The position numbers were made by a program, and so were the translations under genes. The notes under the pieces were generated by a model. That model searched no databases. It saw only the letters and a list, made by a program, of their open reading frames with translations, and was not told where the DNA came from. A DNA stretch of 11,674 bases from Rhodospirillaceae bacterium (GTDB taxonomy: Bacteria; Pseudomonadota; Alphaproteobacteria; UBA11073), in assembly GCA_003536545.1 (NCBI GenBank), contig DPZW01000016.1:1-11674 (forward strand), written 5' to 3'. Every line of letters starts with the position of its first letter. Positions within the stretch are counted from its first letter, which is position 1. Positions 1 to 6,971 of this stretch are shown here, piece by piece.

Positions 1-364
1 CCGGGGCGTGATGCGCGTCCAATTTAATGTCATCTGCATTGCCCAGAAAACGCACAGCAAACCATTTCTGTTTTTGTCCAGCATGATGGCCGTAAATGGG
101 ATGGCCCACTGCGCCTTCGGGAAAATCATAAGTCAGCCAATCCGCAGTTTCACCCAGGTATGAAATTTTATCGGCGGTGATGCCGGCTTCTTCATAAAGT
201 TCGCGCTGCGCCGCCAGCCATGGATCTTCACCCGCATCAATGCCGCCCTGGGGAAATTGCCAGGAGCCGGGAAAATCAATGCGCTCGCCCATCAGCACCA
301 GCCCTGCCGCATTAAAAACGACAAGGCCAACCCCAAGGCGGTAAGGCAATTTTTTATCTGTCAT
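1..364 (-). CDS. rppH: RNA pyrophosphohydrolase RppH (Nudix), 3' end beyond the window
   Basis: I translated this partial gene by hand from the ATG at 364-362; it stays open to the window edge (121 codons). The protein begins MTDKKLPYRLGVGLVVFN and carries the RppH signature WQFPQGGIDAGEDP. The full Nudix box is present: G40, E46, R54-E55-L56, E58-E59, G61-I62, which forms the metal-binding loop that hydrolyses pyrophosphate bonds. By family knowledge, RppH removes pyrophosphate from the 5' triphosphate end of mRNA and so starts RNase E-dependent decay in the cytoplasm; alphaproteobacterial homologues are also named IalA. The gene sits next to the ctpA/deacetylase cluster, as in many alphaproteobacteria, but is separated from it by a small secreted-protein gene and a terminator, so it probably has its own promoter. 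No clear Shine-Dalgarno precedes the ATG; the leader is AT-rich. Confidence 0.93.
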   Translation of the reverse strand, partial: MTDKKLPYRLGVGLVVFNAAGLVLMGERIDFPGSWQFPQGGIDAGEDPWLAAQRELYEEAGITADKISYLGETADWLTYDFPEGAVGHPIYGHHAGQKQKWFAVRFLGNADDIKLDAHHAP

Positions 365-396
365 GATTATTTTTTATAGAATTTATCGTGCCTGAT

Positions 397-423
397 AAAA
401 AGGGGGCGAACCTGCCCCCTTTT
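397..423 (-). terminator. Intrinsic terminator after the small secreted-protein gene
   Basis: On the minus strand, AAAAGGGGGC (423-414) pairs perfectly with GCCCCCTTTT (407-398) around the 6-base loop AGGTTC, and the T-run continues to 397. The stem starts 15 bases past the TAA of the upstream gene and 33 bases before the rppH start. This is the expected form of a Rho-independent terminator for leftward transcription. The A-tract on the other side could also support rightward termination, but no plus-strand gene needs it. Confidence 0.85.
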
Positions 424-437
424 CCGGAACCCTTGAA

Positions 438-872
438 TTACTGCACACCAATACTGGTTTCACTGTCCAGCTCAAGCGCGGGCATCTGGGTGTTTGCCTT
501 GGCGCGGCGCGCAGCGCGCGCTTCTTCGCGTTTGGTCTCCAAAGCTTCGCGTTCCGATTTCATTTTCTCTCGGCGCGCCTGGCGTTCTGTTTTTCTTTTT
601 TCCATACGGCTTTGCGCTTCGCTGCGATTTTCCTGGCGTTGCTCCATCCGATTATTATGCGCATTAAAACGATTGAGCTGCTTATCCTGACGATTGTCAA
701 AACGCTCCTGTGCGGTTTCCTGTTTTTGCTGAAATTTCTCCTGCGTGATGCCGCCGCGTTGTTCGGTAAGCTGGGGATGAATTTTCTTGGCAGTAGTTGC
801 CTTAGTTTCTGCCATCGCCGGCAGGGCAATGGTGAGTATGAGTGCAAAAATGGGCAGGATGTGAAGTTTCAT
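438..872 (-). CDS. Small secreted, highly charged coiled-coil protein (unknown function)
   Basis: I do not recognise a named family. The chosen start (872) gives 144 residues. It begins with a clean signal peptide, MKLHILPIFALILTIALPAMAE, with predicted cleavage after AMA, and is preceded by a strong GGAGG site 6 bases upstream; an in-frame start at 935 would bury that signal peptide. The mature protein is almost entirely Glu, Arg, Lys, Gln and Asn, with QEKFQQKQETAQERFDNRQ-type stretches and then K/R/E-rich repeats from about residue 85 to 125. This predicts one long surface-exposed helix or coiled coil with no membrane segment or enzyme motif. The C-terminal tail is acidic and hydrophobic (ALELDSETSIGVQ). 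It lies alone between a candidate promoter/hairpin (897-948) and a terminator (397-423), so it looks like a single-gene transcript. A periplasmic structural or chaperone-like helix is a guess from composition only. Confidence 0.75.
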   Translation of the reverse strand: MKLHILPIFALILTIALPAMAETKATTAKKIHPQLTEQRGGITQEKFQQKQETAQERFDNRQDKQLNRFNAHNNRMEQRQENRSEAQSRMEKRKTERQARREKMKSEREALETKREEARAARRAKANTQMPALELDSETSIGVQ

Positions 873-878
873 AGCGTT

Positions 879-883
879 CCTCC
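879..883 (-). promoter_or_regulatory. Strong Shine-Dalgarno that sets the start of the secreted protein
   Basis: GGAGG on the minus strand is spaced 6 bases from the ATG at 872. It decides in favour of this start over the longer in-frame start at 935. Confidence 0.8.
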
Positions 884-896
884 AAAGGGAAAAGTT

Positions 897-916
897 GTCA
901 TGCAAAACTGCATGAC
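897..916 (-). repeat. Perfect inverted repeat in the leader of the secreted-protein gene
   Basis: Eight-base arms GTCATGCA and TGCATGAC are separated by 4 bases. No T-run follows directly on the minus strand, so it is a poor intrinsic terminator. It sits just downstream of a candidate promoter (-10 at 926-921) and upstream of the GGAGG, so it would straddle or closely follow the transcription start. It could be an operator or a 5'-end RNA hairpin. Confidence 0.7.
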
Positions 917-920
917 CTCC

Positions 921-948
921 AGAATAACGCGCCATGAAAACTTGTCAC
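921..948 (-). promoter_or_regulatory. Candidate sigma-70-type promoter for the secreted-protein gene
   Basis: On the minus strand GTGACA (948-943) and TATTCT (926-921) are separated by 16 bases. They match the -35 and -10 consensus at 5/6 and 4/6 positions. The location is sensible: just after the stop of the upstream gene and about 50 bases before the ATG at 872. Motif-level evidence only. Confidence 0.4.
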
Positions 949-955
949 CCTAAAA

Positions 956-2203
956 CTAGGGCTGTGCAGGTTTTGCAGGATCGAGAATATTGGGTACATT
1001 CGTGCCCGGGTTGAGCAAATTGATCGGTCCGGTTTCCGGTTCTGCCGCAGTGGGCGTTGCCGTATCATCTTCGGTTTCTTCGGTCATGACGTTGGGTGCA
1101 AGTTGTTGTTCAGGCAAGCTGACCTGTCCTGCAGATCCCAATGTCACCACCGCAGAAACCGGCGCAAGCGCAATGCCTTCGCGTTCAAGACGTGGTGTCC
1201 AATTGGCAATCATGCTGCGCGCGAGCGGGGATGCGCCTGTGACCACCACCGCGCGGCCATTTTCCTTGGCAAGGGCAACGGCTTTTTTCATCGCCTCATC
1301 AATGGCATTCCGCGTCAATATTTCATCCACGCGGAGCAGGCTGCGTGCCCAGGGCATTTTAAGCTGTTCGGCAAATAACGGTGAGAGTGTTTCATTCTGC
1401 TGTGTATCATCAATCATCAAGAGGCCGCGGCCCCAGAGATTTTCCATCAATGGCTTGAGCATGCTTTCATTATTTGCCAACCGCTGGCCGCCCTCTGTAA
1501 TCACCCCCACGCTGCCAGGCATATGCGCCAACAGCTTGAATAAATTATCCTGGTTCACGGCTGCTGTTTGTGCGGAACTGATCGCCTGGGTGCCCACATC
1601 CACGATGGCACCGGGCGGCACTTCAAGCGGCAATTGCAGCAAAGTTTCATGGCCGCGATCACGTGCCGATTGCATCGCATGGGAAAGATTATCGGCATAA
1701 GGTGAAAAGGCAAAAGACACCGGGCCCGGCAAGGTAAGCAAACTGTCTTTCAGGCCAGAATCCGACAGACCCATATCTTTGACGACAATGGCAATGCGCG
1801 GGCGCGCATCATCTGCGGGAAACGGACGCGCATAATATTGCCACGGCGCGCGGTCACCCAGTTTTTTAGGAATAGGCCCATGCGTGCCGTCTTCCTGCAG
1901 ATCGGGATTTAACGCATTAATTCTGACACCATCGTCTGCCAGCGCAGAAAGCGGTGCGAGCCCCGGATCTTCGGTTTGCGGCACAGCCTGTTCAGGTGTT
2001 TGGGATGGATTATTTGCCGCATCATTCATTGTGTTTTTATTTTCATCATACTGATTGAAAACGGCAGTGGATCCCAATTTGATATCTACAGCATCAACCT
2101 GCCAGTAGCGCGGATCCGCAATGCGCGGTGCGATTATCAGCCATAATAAAAATGCGCCGCCAATCAGCCAGATCAGTGCAAAGGGGCCGTAGCGCAGCAG
2201 CAT
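956..2203 (-). CDS. Divergent polysaccharide deacetylase family protein (YibQ-like), probable pseudo-enzyme
   Basis: This is a 415-residue envelope protein with an N-terminal membrane anchor (about residues 7-27) and a short low-complexity linker. A divergent NodB-like domain follows at about residues 135-350, recognised from IAIVVKDMGLSDSG, GPVSFAFSPYA, HETLLQLPLE and GLLMIDD. A Pro/Thr/Glu-rich tail follows. The start is the ATG at 2203, which shares one base with the ctpA stop (TGATG), implying translational coupling; a TTG at 2206 is the alternative. E. coli YibQ has IVIDDFG, NNHMGS and GHPRP where ligands are expected. Here the corresponding segments read IVVKDMG (K142), GVITEGG (233-239) and VVTGASPLAR (320-329), so the usual Asp and His ligands look lost. 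Deacetylase activity is therefore doubtful. The consistent linkage to ctpA and envC suggests a role in peptidoglycan turnover or division, but that is inference. Confidence 0.85.
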   Translation of the reverse strand: MLLRYGPFALIWLIGGAFLLWLIIAPRIADPRYWQVDAVDIKLGSTAVFNQYDENKNTMNDAANNPSQTPEQAVPQTEDPGLAPLSALADDGVRINALNPDLQEDGTHGPIPKKLGDRAPWQYYARPFPADDARPRIAIVVKDMGLSDSGLKDSLLTLPGPVSFAFSPYADNLSHAMQSARDRGHETLLQLPLEVPPGAIVDVGTQAISSAQTAAVNQDNLFKLLAHMPGSVGVITEGGQRLANNESMLKPLMENLWGRGLLMIDDTQQNETLSPLFAEQLKMPWARSLLRVDEILTRNAIDEAMKKAVALAKENGRAVVVTGASPLARSMIANWTPRLEREGIALAPVSAVVTLGSAGQVSLPEQQLAPNVMTEETEDDTATPTAAEPETGPINLLNPGTNVPNILDPAKPAQP

Positions 2204-3630
2204 CAATTATTCCCGCTTTTCACAACAGGCGCATCCCCTGTTTGATAGGTGGAAATGCCATGGATTAATTCCATGGCACGCTGCAACTGCGTATCCTTGG
2301 AAAGATCTCCCAACGTATCATTGGCAACGCTTTCATCTTTGGAACGATCGCGATCTTTTTCTTCGGGCATCACGCTATTGTCATTGGCTGCACGCTGGCT
2401 CTTTATGGCCTTTGCGCCGTTCGGATTGGCAAGCGCGCCCTTGAGATCTGCTTCACTGAAGGTCAGGCGATCTTTCTCGCCTTTTTGCCGCACTTCGATA
2501 TTTGGCTTCACACCCGTGACCTGAATAGAGCGGCCAGACGGCGTGAAATAATAGGCTGTGGTGATGCGGATCGCGCCGTAACCCGGCACCGGCATTACGG
2601 TCTGCACCGAACCTTTGCCAAAACTTTGCGTGCCGATCACCACCGCACGTTTGTGATCCTGCAGCGCACCCGCCACAATTTCTGCAGCAGAGGCCGAGCC
2701 TGAATTGATGAGCGTTATCACCGGCAAATCTTTGGGCACAATAGGGTCGGTTTCAGTCTTATAAACTTGGTTATCTTCAGGGTGACGGCCTTTGGTAGAC
2801 ACCACTTCACTGTTATTATCCAGAAACAAGGATGCAACCGAGATAGATTGATCGAGCAAACCGCCGGGATTATTACGCATATCCACCACAAGGCCTTTTA
2901 ATTTATCACCGTTGTCAGTGATAAATTTCTTGATCGCAGCGCGGGAATTATCTGTGGTCTGTTCATTGAAAGATGAAATACGCAAATAACCCACATCGCC
3001 CTTCATTTCACTTTTCACAGATTTGATGCGGATGATATCGCGCGTGAGGGTGACATCAAAGGGATCCTGGCGTTCACGCACAACAGAAAGCGTCACGCGT
3101 GATTGGGGTTTGCCGCGCAATTTATCAACCGCTTCGGTCAGCGTCAGGCCCATCACAGGCGCACCATCAATGGCGACAATAAAATCATTCGGCTTGATAT
3201 TGGCTTTGGCTGCAGGCGTATCATCAATTGGGGATACAACCTTGACCACGCTGTTTTCCATTGTGACCTCAATGCCCAGGCCGCCGAATTCACCGCGCGT
3301 TTGCACCTGCATATTTTTAAAATCATCAGCATTCAGATAAGCAGAATGCGGATCAAGATTGGTGAGCATGCCGTTCACGGCTGCTTCGACCAATTGTTTA
3401 TCCGTGACCGGTTTCACGTAATCGCGGCGCACACGTTCAAAGACTTCGGAAAATAGATTCAGCTGGCGATAGGTGTCCGCCGTCACGCCCTGCGTGTTGT
3501 CACGCAGCATAACGCTGTCATCCTGTGCGGGCTGCTGTGCAAATAACGGATGTGTTGCCGCATGCAGACCGGTGAGCATCACCAGCCAGACAAACCAAAA
3601 ACCGAAATTCCGTATTCTACGCTGCGACAT
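2203..3630 (-). CDS. ctpA: C-terminal processing protease CtpA (S41 family, PDZ-containing)
   Basis: This 475-residue serine protease acts in the periplasm and cleaves proteins near their C termini; relatives degrade cell-wall hydrolases. An N-terminal signal or anchor (about 8-30) is followed by a helical region. The PDZ domain lies at about 105-185 (GEFGGLGIEV, NDFIVAIDGAPV, DKLRGKPQSRV). The S41 catalytic core includes GYLRISSF, VVDMRNNPGGLLDQ and NSGSASAAEI. The Ser-Lys dyad is S314 and K339 (SFGKGSVQ); their spacing of 25 residues matches Prc (S452/K477). The C-terminal tail of about 80 residues is charged and non-conserved. AGGAG lies 8 bases before the ATG. The gene starts 18 bases after envC and overlaps the deacetylase-like gene by one base. 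In other bacteria CtpA-type proteases control endopeptidase levels, which fits its envC neighbour. Confidence 0.95.
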   Translation of the reverse strand: MSQRRIRNFGFWFVWLVMLTGLHAATHPLFAQQPAQDDSVMLRDNTQGVTADTYRQLNLFSEVFERVRRDYVKPVTDKQLVEAAVNGMLTNLDPHSAYLNADDFKNMQVQTRGEFGGLGIEVTMENSVVKVVSPIDDTPAAKANIKPNDFIVAIDGAPVMGLTLTEAVDKLRGKPQSRVTLSVVRERQDPFDVTLTRDIIRIKSVKSEMKGDVGYLRISSFNEQTTDNSRAAIKKFITDNGDKLKGLVVDMRNNPGGLLDQSISVASLFLDNNSEVVSTKGRHPEDNQVYKTETDPIVPKDLPVITLINSGSASAAEIVAGALQDHKRAVVIGTQSFGKGSVQTVMPVPGYGAIRITTAYYFTPSGRSIQVTGVKPNIEVRQKGEKDRLTFSEADLKGALANPNGAKAIKSQRAANDNSVMPEEKDRDRSKDESVANDTLGDLSKDTQLQRAMELIHGISTYQTGDAPVVKSGNN

Positions 3631-3648
3631 CTGTTTCTCCTGATTGCG

Positions 3649-4788
3649 TCACGATTTTGTCAGACCATAGGTGGCTGGGTCAACTGGTTCGCCATCTTTT
3701 CTTGTTTCCAGATAAAGGACACCCGCTTCATCCGCCATACGGCCCACCGGTTCGCCTGCTTTCACCGACTCGCCTTCGCTGACGCTAATACTACCCAATC
3801 CGGTGAGTAAAATATGCTGGCCATCCGCAATTTCAATAATAACTACCTGGCCATAGGAACGAAACGCACCGGCAAAAGCTACCTGTCCTGCCCGGGGCGC
3901 ATTCACCACCGCTCGGGGAGTGGTTGCAACCGTCATACCCCGCGCGCGGTTCCCGGCTGAGTCTGACTGGCCGTAGGCACGGATGATTTTACCGGAAACC
4001 GGCAGTTTGGCTGAACCCTTGGCGTAAAGTGCGGGGCCCGTGACTTTGGGCTTATCAGGTTTTTGGCGCGCTTTTTCCTGCAATTTCTTGATCAAATCCC
4101 GTAAATCTGCCGCGCGGGCCGCCAGTTTCTTGGCCTCGGCATCCGCAGCGGCGCGGTCCTTGTCGGTTTTACGCTGGGCAGATTCACGGGCACGTACCAG
4201 ACTGGCCAGTTCAGCGCGATCGGCATTGATCTTCACTTCAGCAGCGGCCACAGCCGCGCGCTGTTCGCGCAACTTCTCGCGCACCTCGGCCAGCTTGCCC
4301 AATTGTTCACGCGCTGTGAGCACGCGCTTGTTAAGCTCTTTCATCACCACCTGCATGCCAAAGCTGGTGTAAATGGTTTGCTGGGGATCCGTAGGTGCAA
4401 AGACCATGGCTTCGGGCGGCAGGCGGGAGAGGCGCAGCACGATCGCCAATACCTCGGATAAATCTTTTTGATTTTCCTTGCGCAGGGCAGAATATTTTTT
4501 TTCTTCCTGTTCGATATTCACCAGGTCGGCCTGCAAACCGGCAAGTTTATCTTCATGCTCTGCCAGGCGTTCAGAGACAGCCACGAGTTTCTTCTTCAGG
4601 TTTTCCAGTTCGGCTTTGATTTTTGCACTATCGCGCGCGAGTGCCTTGGACTGCTGTTCTTTTTCCTTTTGCTGTTTTTCAATACGCCGCAATTCAGCCT
4701 GGCTTTTGGCCGAAGTTTGTGCCTGCGCGGCAAGCGGAAACCACAGGCATGCAATCAATAAAAAGCGTATGGCGTTAGAGATAATCAT
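3649..4788 (-). CDS. envC: Murein hydrolase activator EnvC-like protein (degenerate LytM domain)
   Basis: The product has 379 residues from the ATG at 4788, with a good signal peptide (MIISNAIRFLLIACLWFPLAAQAQ). Two long coiled-coil regions follow at about 25-120 and 145-240, then a C-terminal LytM/M23 domain at about 255-379. The zinc ligands of active M23 enzymes are absent: RGMTVAT (283-289) replaces the HxxxD-type motif, ILLTGLG (326-332) lacks the usual His, and VLYLETR (357-363) replaces LHFEIR. EnvC behaves this way: it does not cut peptidoglycan itself but activates amidases at the division site. A TTG at 4812 gives a longer frame, but it pushes the signal peptide inward. The ATG overlaps the 3' end of gpmA by 14 bases, so coupling is likely. 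Confidence 0.9.
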   Translation of the reverse strand: MIISNAIRFLLIACLWFPLAAQAQTSAKSQAELRRIEKQQKEKEQQSKALARDSAKIKAELENLKKKLVAVSERLAEHEDKLAGLQADLVNIEQEEKKYSALRKENQKDLSEVLAIVLRLSRLPPEAMVFAPTDPQQTIYTSFGMQVVMKELNKRVLTAREQLGKLAEVREKLREQRAAVAAAEVKINADRAELASLVRARESAQRKTDKDRAAADAEAKKLAARAADLRDLIKKLQEKARQKPDKPKVTGPALYAKGSAKLPVSGKIIRAYGQSDSAGNRARGMTVATTPRAVVNAPRAGQVAFAGAFRSYGQVVIIEIADGQHILLTGLGSISVSEGESVKAGEPVGRMADEAGVLYLETRKDGEPVDPATYGLTKS

Positions 4789-5380
4789 GCGTGGTTGCAA
4801 CGCCAGCCTCAAAATTCACCAGTAACGGCGCGCCGGTTGGAATTTCCGCATGCTGAATATTATCCGGCGTATAAATCCCCAGCACAATCAGCAACGCGCG
4901 CAGGGAATTACCATGCGCCGCAATCATCACCGTTTGATCAGCAATGAGCAGTGGCTGGATATGATCCAGAAAAAATGGTTCCACGCGCCCTACGACATCC
5001 GACAAACTCTCTCCCGCGGGTGGTGCGATATCATACGACCGCCGCCAGATATGCACCTGTTCTTCACCGTATTTTTCGGCTGTTTCGGCCTTATTCAATC
5101 CGGTGAGATCTCCGTAATCGCGTTCGCGCAAATCATCAAATTTTTGCAGCGGCAAATTATAACCCGCACTTTGCAATGCGAGTTCCGCCGTGCGCCAGGC
5201 CCGCTCCAGCGTTGAAGTAAACACACTATCGGGCATGATATTGGCGGCTTTTAGTTTCTCGCCTGCAGCGCGCGCTTCAGCTTCGCCGGCTTCGGTCAGT
5301 TTCACATCTTTAAAGCCCGTAAAACGGTTTTGCAAATTCCATTCGGATTGGCCGTGGCGCATTAAGATCAATTGGCTCAT
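4775..5380 (-). CDS. gpmA: 2,3-bisphosphoglycerate-dependent phosphoglycerate mutase
   Basis: The enzyme interconverts 3- and 2-phosphoglycerate in glycolysis and gluconeogenesis in the cytoplasm. The 201-residue protein has the histidine-phosphatase fold: RHG at 8-10 (H9 is the phosphorylated residue), R60 in TSTLERAWRT, ERDYG at 86-90 (E86 is the proton donor) and AHGNS at 155-159 (H156). FTGFKDVKLTEAGEAEA is typical of dPGM rather than a generic phosphatase. It is shorter than E. coli GpmA (250 residues) and close to the compact alphaproteobacterial form. The start lies 1 base after the rlmH stop, with GAGGA just upstream inside the rlmH end. The 3' end overlaps envC. In many related gene orders this slot holds the unrelated cofactor-independent mutase gpmI. 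Confidence 0.93.
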   Translation of the reverse strand: MSQLILMRHGQSEWNLQNRFTGFKDVKLTEAGEAEARAAGEKLKAANIMPDSVFTSTLERAWRTAELALQSAGYNLPLQKFDDLRERDYGDLTGLNKAETAEKYGEEQVHIWRRSYDIAPPAGESLSDVVGRVEPFFLDHIQPLLIADQTVMIAAHGNSLRALLIVLGIYTPDNIQHAEIPTGAPLLVNFEAGVATTHDYL

Positions 5381-5381
5381 C

Positions 5382-5840
5382 TTATCCTCGATGATAGGGA
5401 TGTTTGGTTAGAATGGTTTCAGCACGATAGAGCTGTTCAAGCAACACCACACGGGCCAATAAATGCGGCAGCGTAAAGGATCCCAGCGATAAAGATTGAT
5501 CCGCCGCCGCGCGCACCGCCGCGCCGTGGCCATCCGCGCTGCCAATGAGGAATGCCACCTGCCCATGCCTGTCATGCCAGGATTGCAGGGCTTCGGCGAA
5601 ACTCTCGCTGCTGTAGCTTTTGCCCCCCACATCCAGCACGATGCGATGGAAGCCCAAGCTGGCACGCAATAATTCATCGCCTTCGGCTTTTTGCATTTCA
5701 AGCGGTGGCAGTTTTTTGCGAATGTCAATTTCGGTCACCTGCACATGCGGCATCCGGCGTTGATATTCCGCTGCCGGTGCATGAAATTTCTGGCCGGACA
5801 TTTTCCCGACCGCTGCGACCAGGGTTCTTATTTTTGCCAT
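5382..5840 (-). CDS. rlmH: 23S rRNA (pseudouridine1915-N3)-methyltransferase RlmH
   Basis: RlmH is a SPOUT-fold enzyme that methylates pseudouridine 1915 in helix 69 of 23S rRNA in assembled 70S ribosomes. The 152-residue length is normal. Recognisable segments are IVLDVGGKSYSSESFA (about 67-82), the SAM-binding FLIGSADG (97-104; usually IGGADG, so S101 is a small deviation), LSLGSFTLPHLLAR (117-130) and the C-terminal LLEQLYRAETILTKHPYHR knot region. The gene overlaps the end of rsfS by 13 bases, and gpmA follows after 1 base. The rsfS-rlmH pair is widely conserved and links two ribosome-associated functions. Confidence 0.95.
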   Translation of the reverse strand: MAKIRTLVAAVGKMSGQKFHAPAAEYQRRMPHVQVTEIDIRKKLPPLEMQKAEGDELLRASLGFHRIVLDVGGKSYSSESFAEALQSWHDRHGQVAFLIGSADGHGAAVRAAADQSLSLGSFTLPHLLARVVLLEQLYRAETILTKHPYHRG

Positions 5841-6346
5841 ATCTCTTCGATGCGATAATAACTGCGCACTTCGGGACGGAAAATATGCACAACGATATCA
5901 CCGGTATCCACAATCACCCAGTCATTGCTGCCTTCACCTTCGCGGTGCAGGATTTTATGCCCGGCCTGTTTGAGGGATTTGGAAATATTTTCTGCGAGCG
6001 AGGAAACATGACGCGTGGAGCGACCCGAAGCAATCACTATATAATCCGCCAGCGAAGAACGCGCACGCAAATCAAAATCCAGGATATCTTCGGCTTTGCC
6101 GTCATCCAGAGATTTCAAAATCAAATAGCGTTGTTCGACGATACGCTTTTCAACCGTGTTGAGTGTTTTGCCAGCAGATTTCTTGGCTGTTGTTTTGGGA
6201 GCCACGGTCTTCTTCATAACTGTCTTTGGCGCAGTCGTTTTTTTCACTGCTGATTTCTTGACAACTGCAGCTTTCACTGTTGTTTTTGCTGCTGCTTTTT
6301 TTGCAGCGGGTTTTTTCGCGGCTGTGGTTTTTTTAGGTGCGGCCAT
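5828..6346 (-). CDS. rsfS: Ribosomal silencing factor RsfS with Lys/Ala-rich N-terminal tail
   Basis: RsfS binds ribosomal protein uL14 and blocks subunit joining when nutrients are short. The conserved domain occupies about residues 62-172: KAEDILDFDLR, DYIVIASGRSTRHVSSLAENI, WVIVDTGDIVVHIFRPEVRSYY and EEIW. At 172 residues the protein is much longer than the usual 105-120. The extra 60 residues form a repetitive Lys/Ala/Thr/Val tail (AAKKPAAKKAAAK and APKT repeats) resembling histone H1-like bacterial tails; it is probably disordered and could bind RNA or DNA. The ATG at 6346 overlaps the nadD end by 14 bases, and GGAGA lies upstream at a long spacing. An internal start near residue 44 would shorten but not remove the tail. 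Confidence 0.93.
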   Translation of the reverse strand: MAAPKKTTAAKKPAAKKAAAKTTVKAAVVKKSAVKKTTAPKTVMKKTVAPKTTAKKSAGKTLNTVEKRIVEQRYLILKSLDDGKAEDILDFDLRARSSLADYIVIASGRSTRHVSSLAENISKSLKQAGHKILHREGEGSNDWVIVDTGDIVVHIFRPEVRSYYRIEEIWQK

Positions 6347-6962
6347 GTTTTGAACGTATCTCCGTTGCTGAAATCGGGTTAAGCGGCATCATGACATAAA
6401 CCCAACCCGGAAGACCTTCGCTGGTCCGCCGAGCGAGTTCTTTGCCGCTTTGCACACGGTATTTTTGCAGAGTTTTGGCTGCAAAGCCAGAGAGTGCGCG
6501 CAGCTGCCGAGGTGGCCGCGCGAAAACCGCCATAGGCACCATTTGCGCAATATCCTGCCAATGATCCCACCGGTGAAATTGCCGGAAACTATCTGCGCCC
6601 ATCATCCAAGTAAAATGCGTTTTGGGGAAATGTTCCCGCAACTGCCGGATGGTTTCACAGGTATATTGGGTGCCCAGCTGCAGCTCGATGTCTGTTGCAA
6701 GCATGCGCGTGCCAATCAGTTGTTTTTGCACCGATACCATGCGACTGGCAAAAGCACCCATGTCATCGATTGATTTAAGGGGGTTTTGCGGCGAGACCAG
6801 CCACCAGACCACATCCAGCTCCAGAGCTTCGAGCGCGCGCTGTGCGAGCTGCTGATGCGCTGAATGCGCAGGGTTAAAAGAGCCGCCAAATAGGCCGACG
6901 CGCAAATTGCGGTAGGCAGCAGCGTTTTGCAAACTGGGTTCAGGATAAAGGCAGCGGGTCAC
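6333..6962 (-). CDS. nadD: Nicotinate-mononucleotide adenylyltransferase NadD
   Basis: NadD transfers AMP from ATP to nicotinate mononucleotide, giving deamido-NAD, a required step of NAD synthesis. The 209-residue product has the nucleotidyltransferase signature GLFGGSFNPAHSAHQQ (23-38, with H33 and H36), VVWWLVSPQNPLK (51-63), MGADSFRQFHRWDHW (121-135) and ISATEIRS (197-204). All are typical of the alphaproteobacterial subgroup. The start is a GTG at 6962, with a 20-residue N-terminal extension before the core as in relatives; no good Shine-Dalgarno is visible. The atpF stop is only 9 bases upstream, so nadD probably reads through from the F0 genes. Its end overlaps rsfS. Confidence 0.95.
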   Translation of the reverse strand: MTRCLYPEPSLQNAAAYRNLRVGLFGGSFNPAHSAHQQLAQRALEALELDVVWWLVSPQNPLKSIDDMGAFASRMVSVQKQLIGTRMLATDIELQLGTQYTCETIRQLREHFPKTHFTWMMGADSFRQFHRWDHWQDIAQMVPMAVFARPPRQLRALSGFAAKTLQKYRVQSGKELARRTSEGLPGWVYVMMPLNPISATEIRSKHGRT

Positions 6963-6971
6963 GCCGATAGT

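Noticed and set aside
365..390. AT-rich leader before rppH as a -10 element or riboswitch
   Set aside because: TATAAA-like bases exist, but there is no matching -35, and the stretch is too short for a structured regulator.
990..1700. Plus-strand open frame of 236 codons
   Set aside because: It lies fully antisense to the deacetylase-like gene, is rich in Ser/Arg/Ala as antisense frames are, and has no motif or ribosome site.
5552..6253. Plus-strand open frame of 233 codons
   Set aside because: It is antisense to rlmH and rsfS, both firmly identified, and the translation shows no domain.
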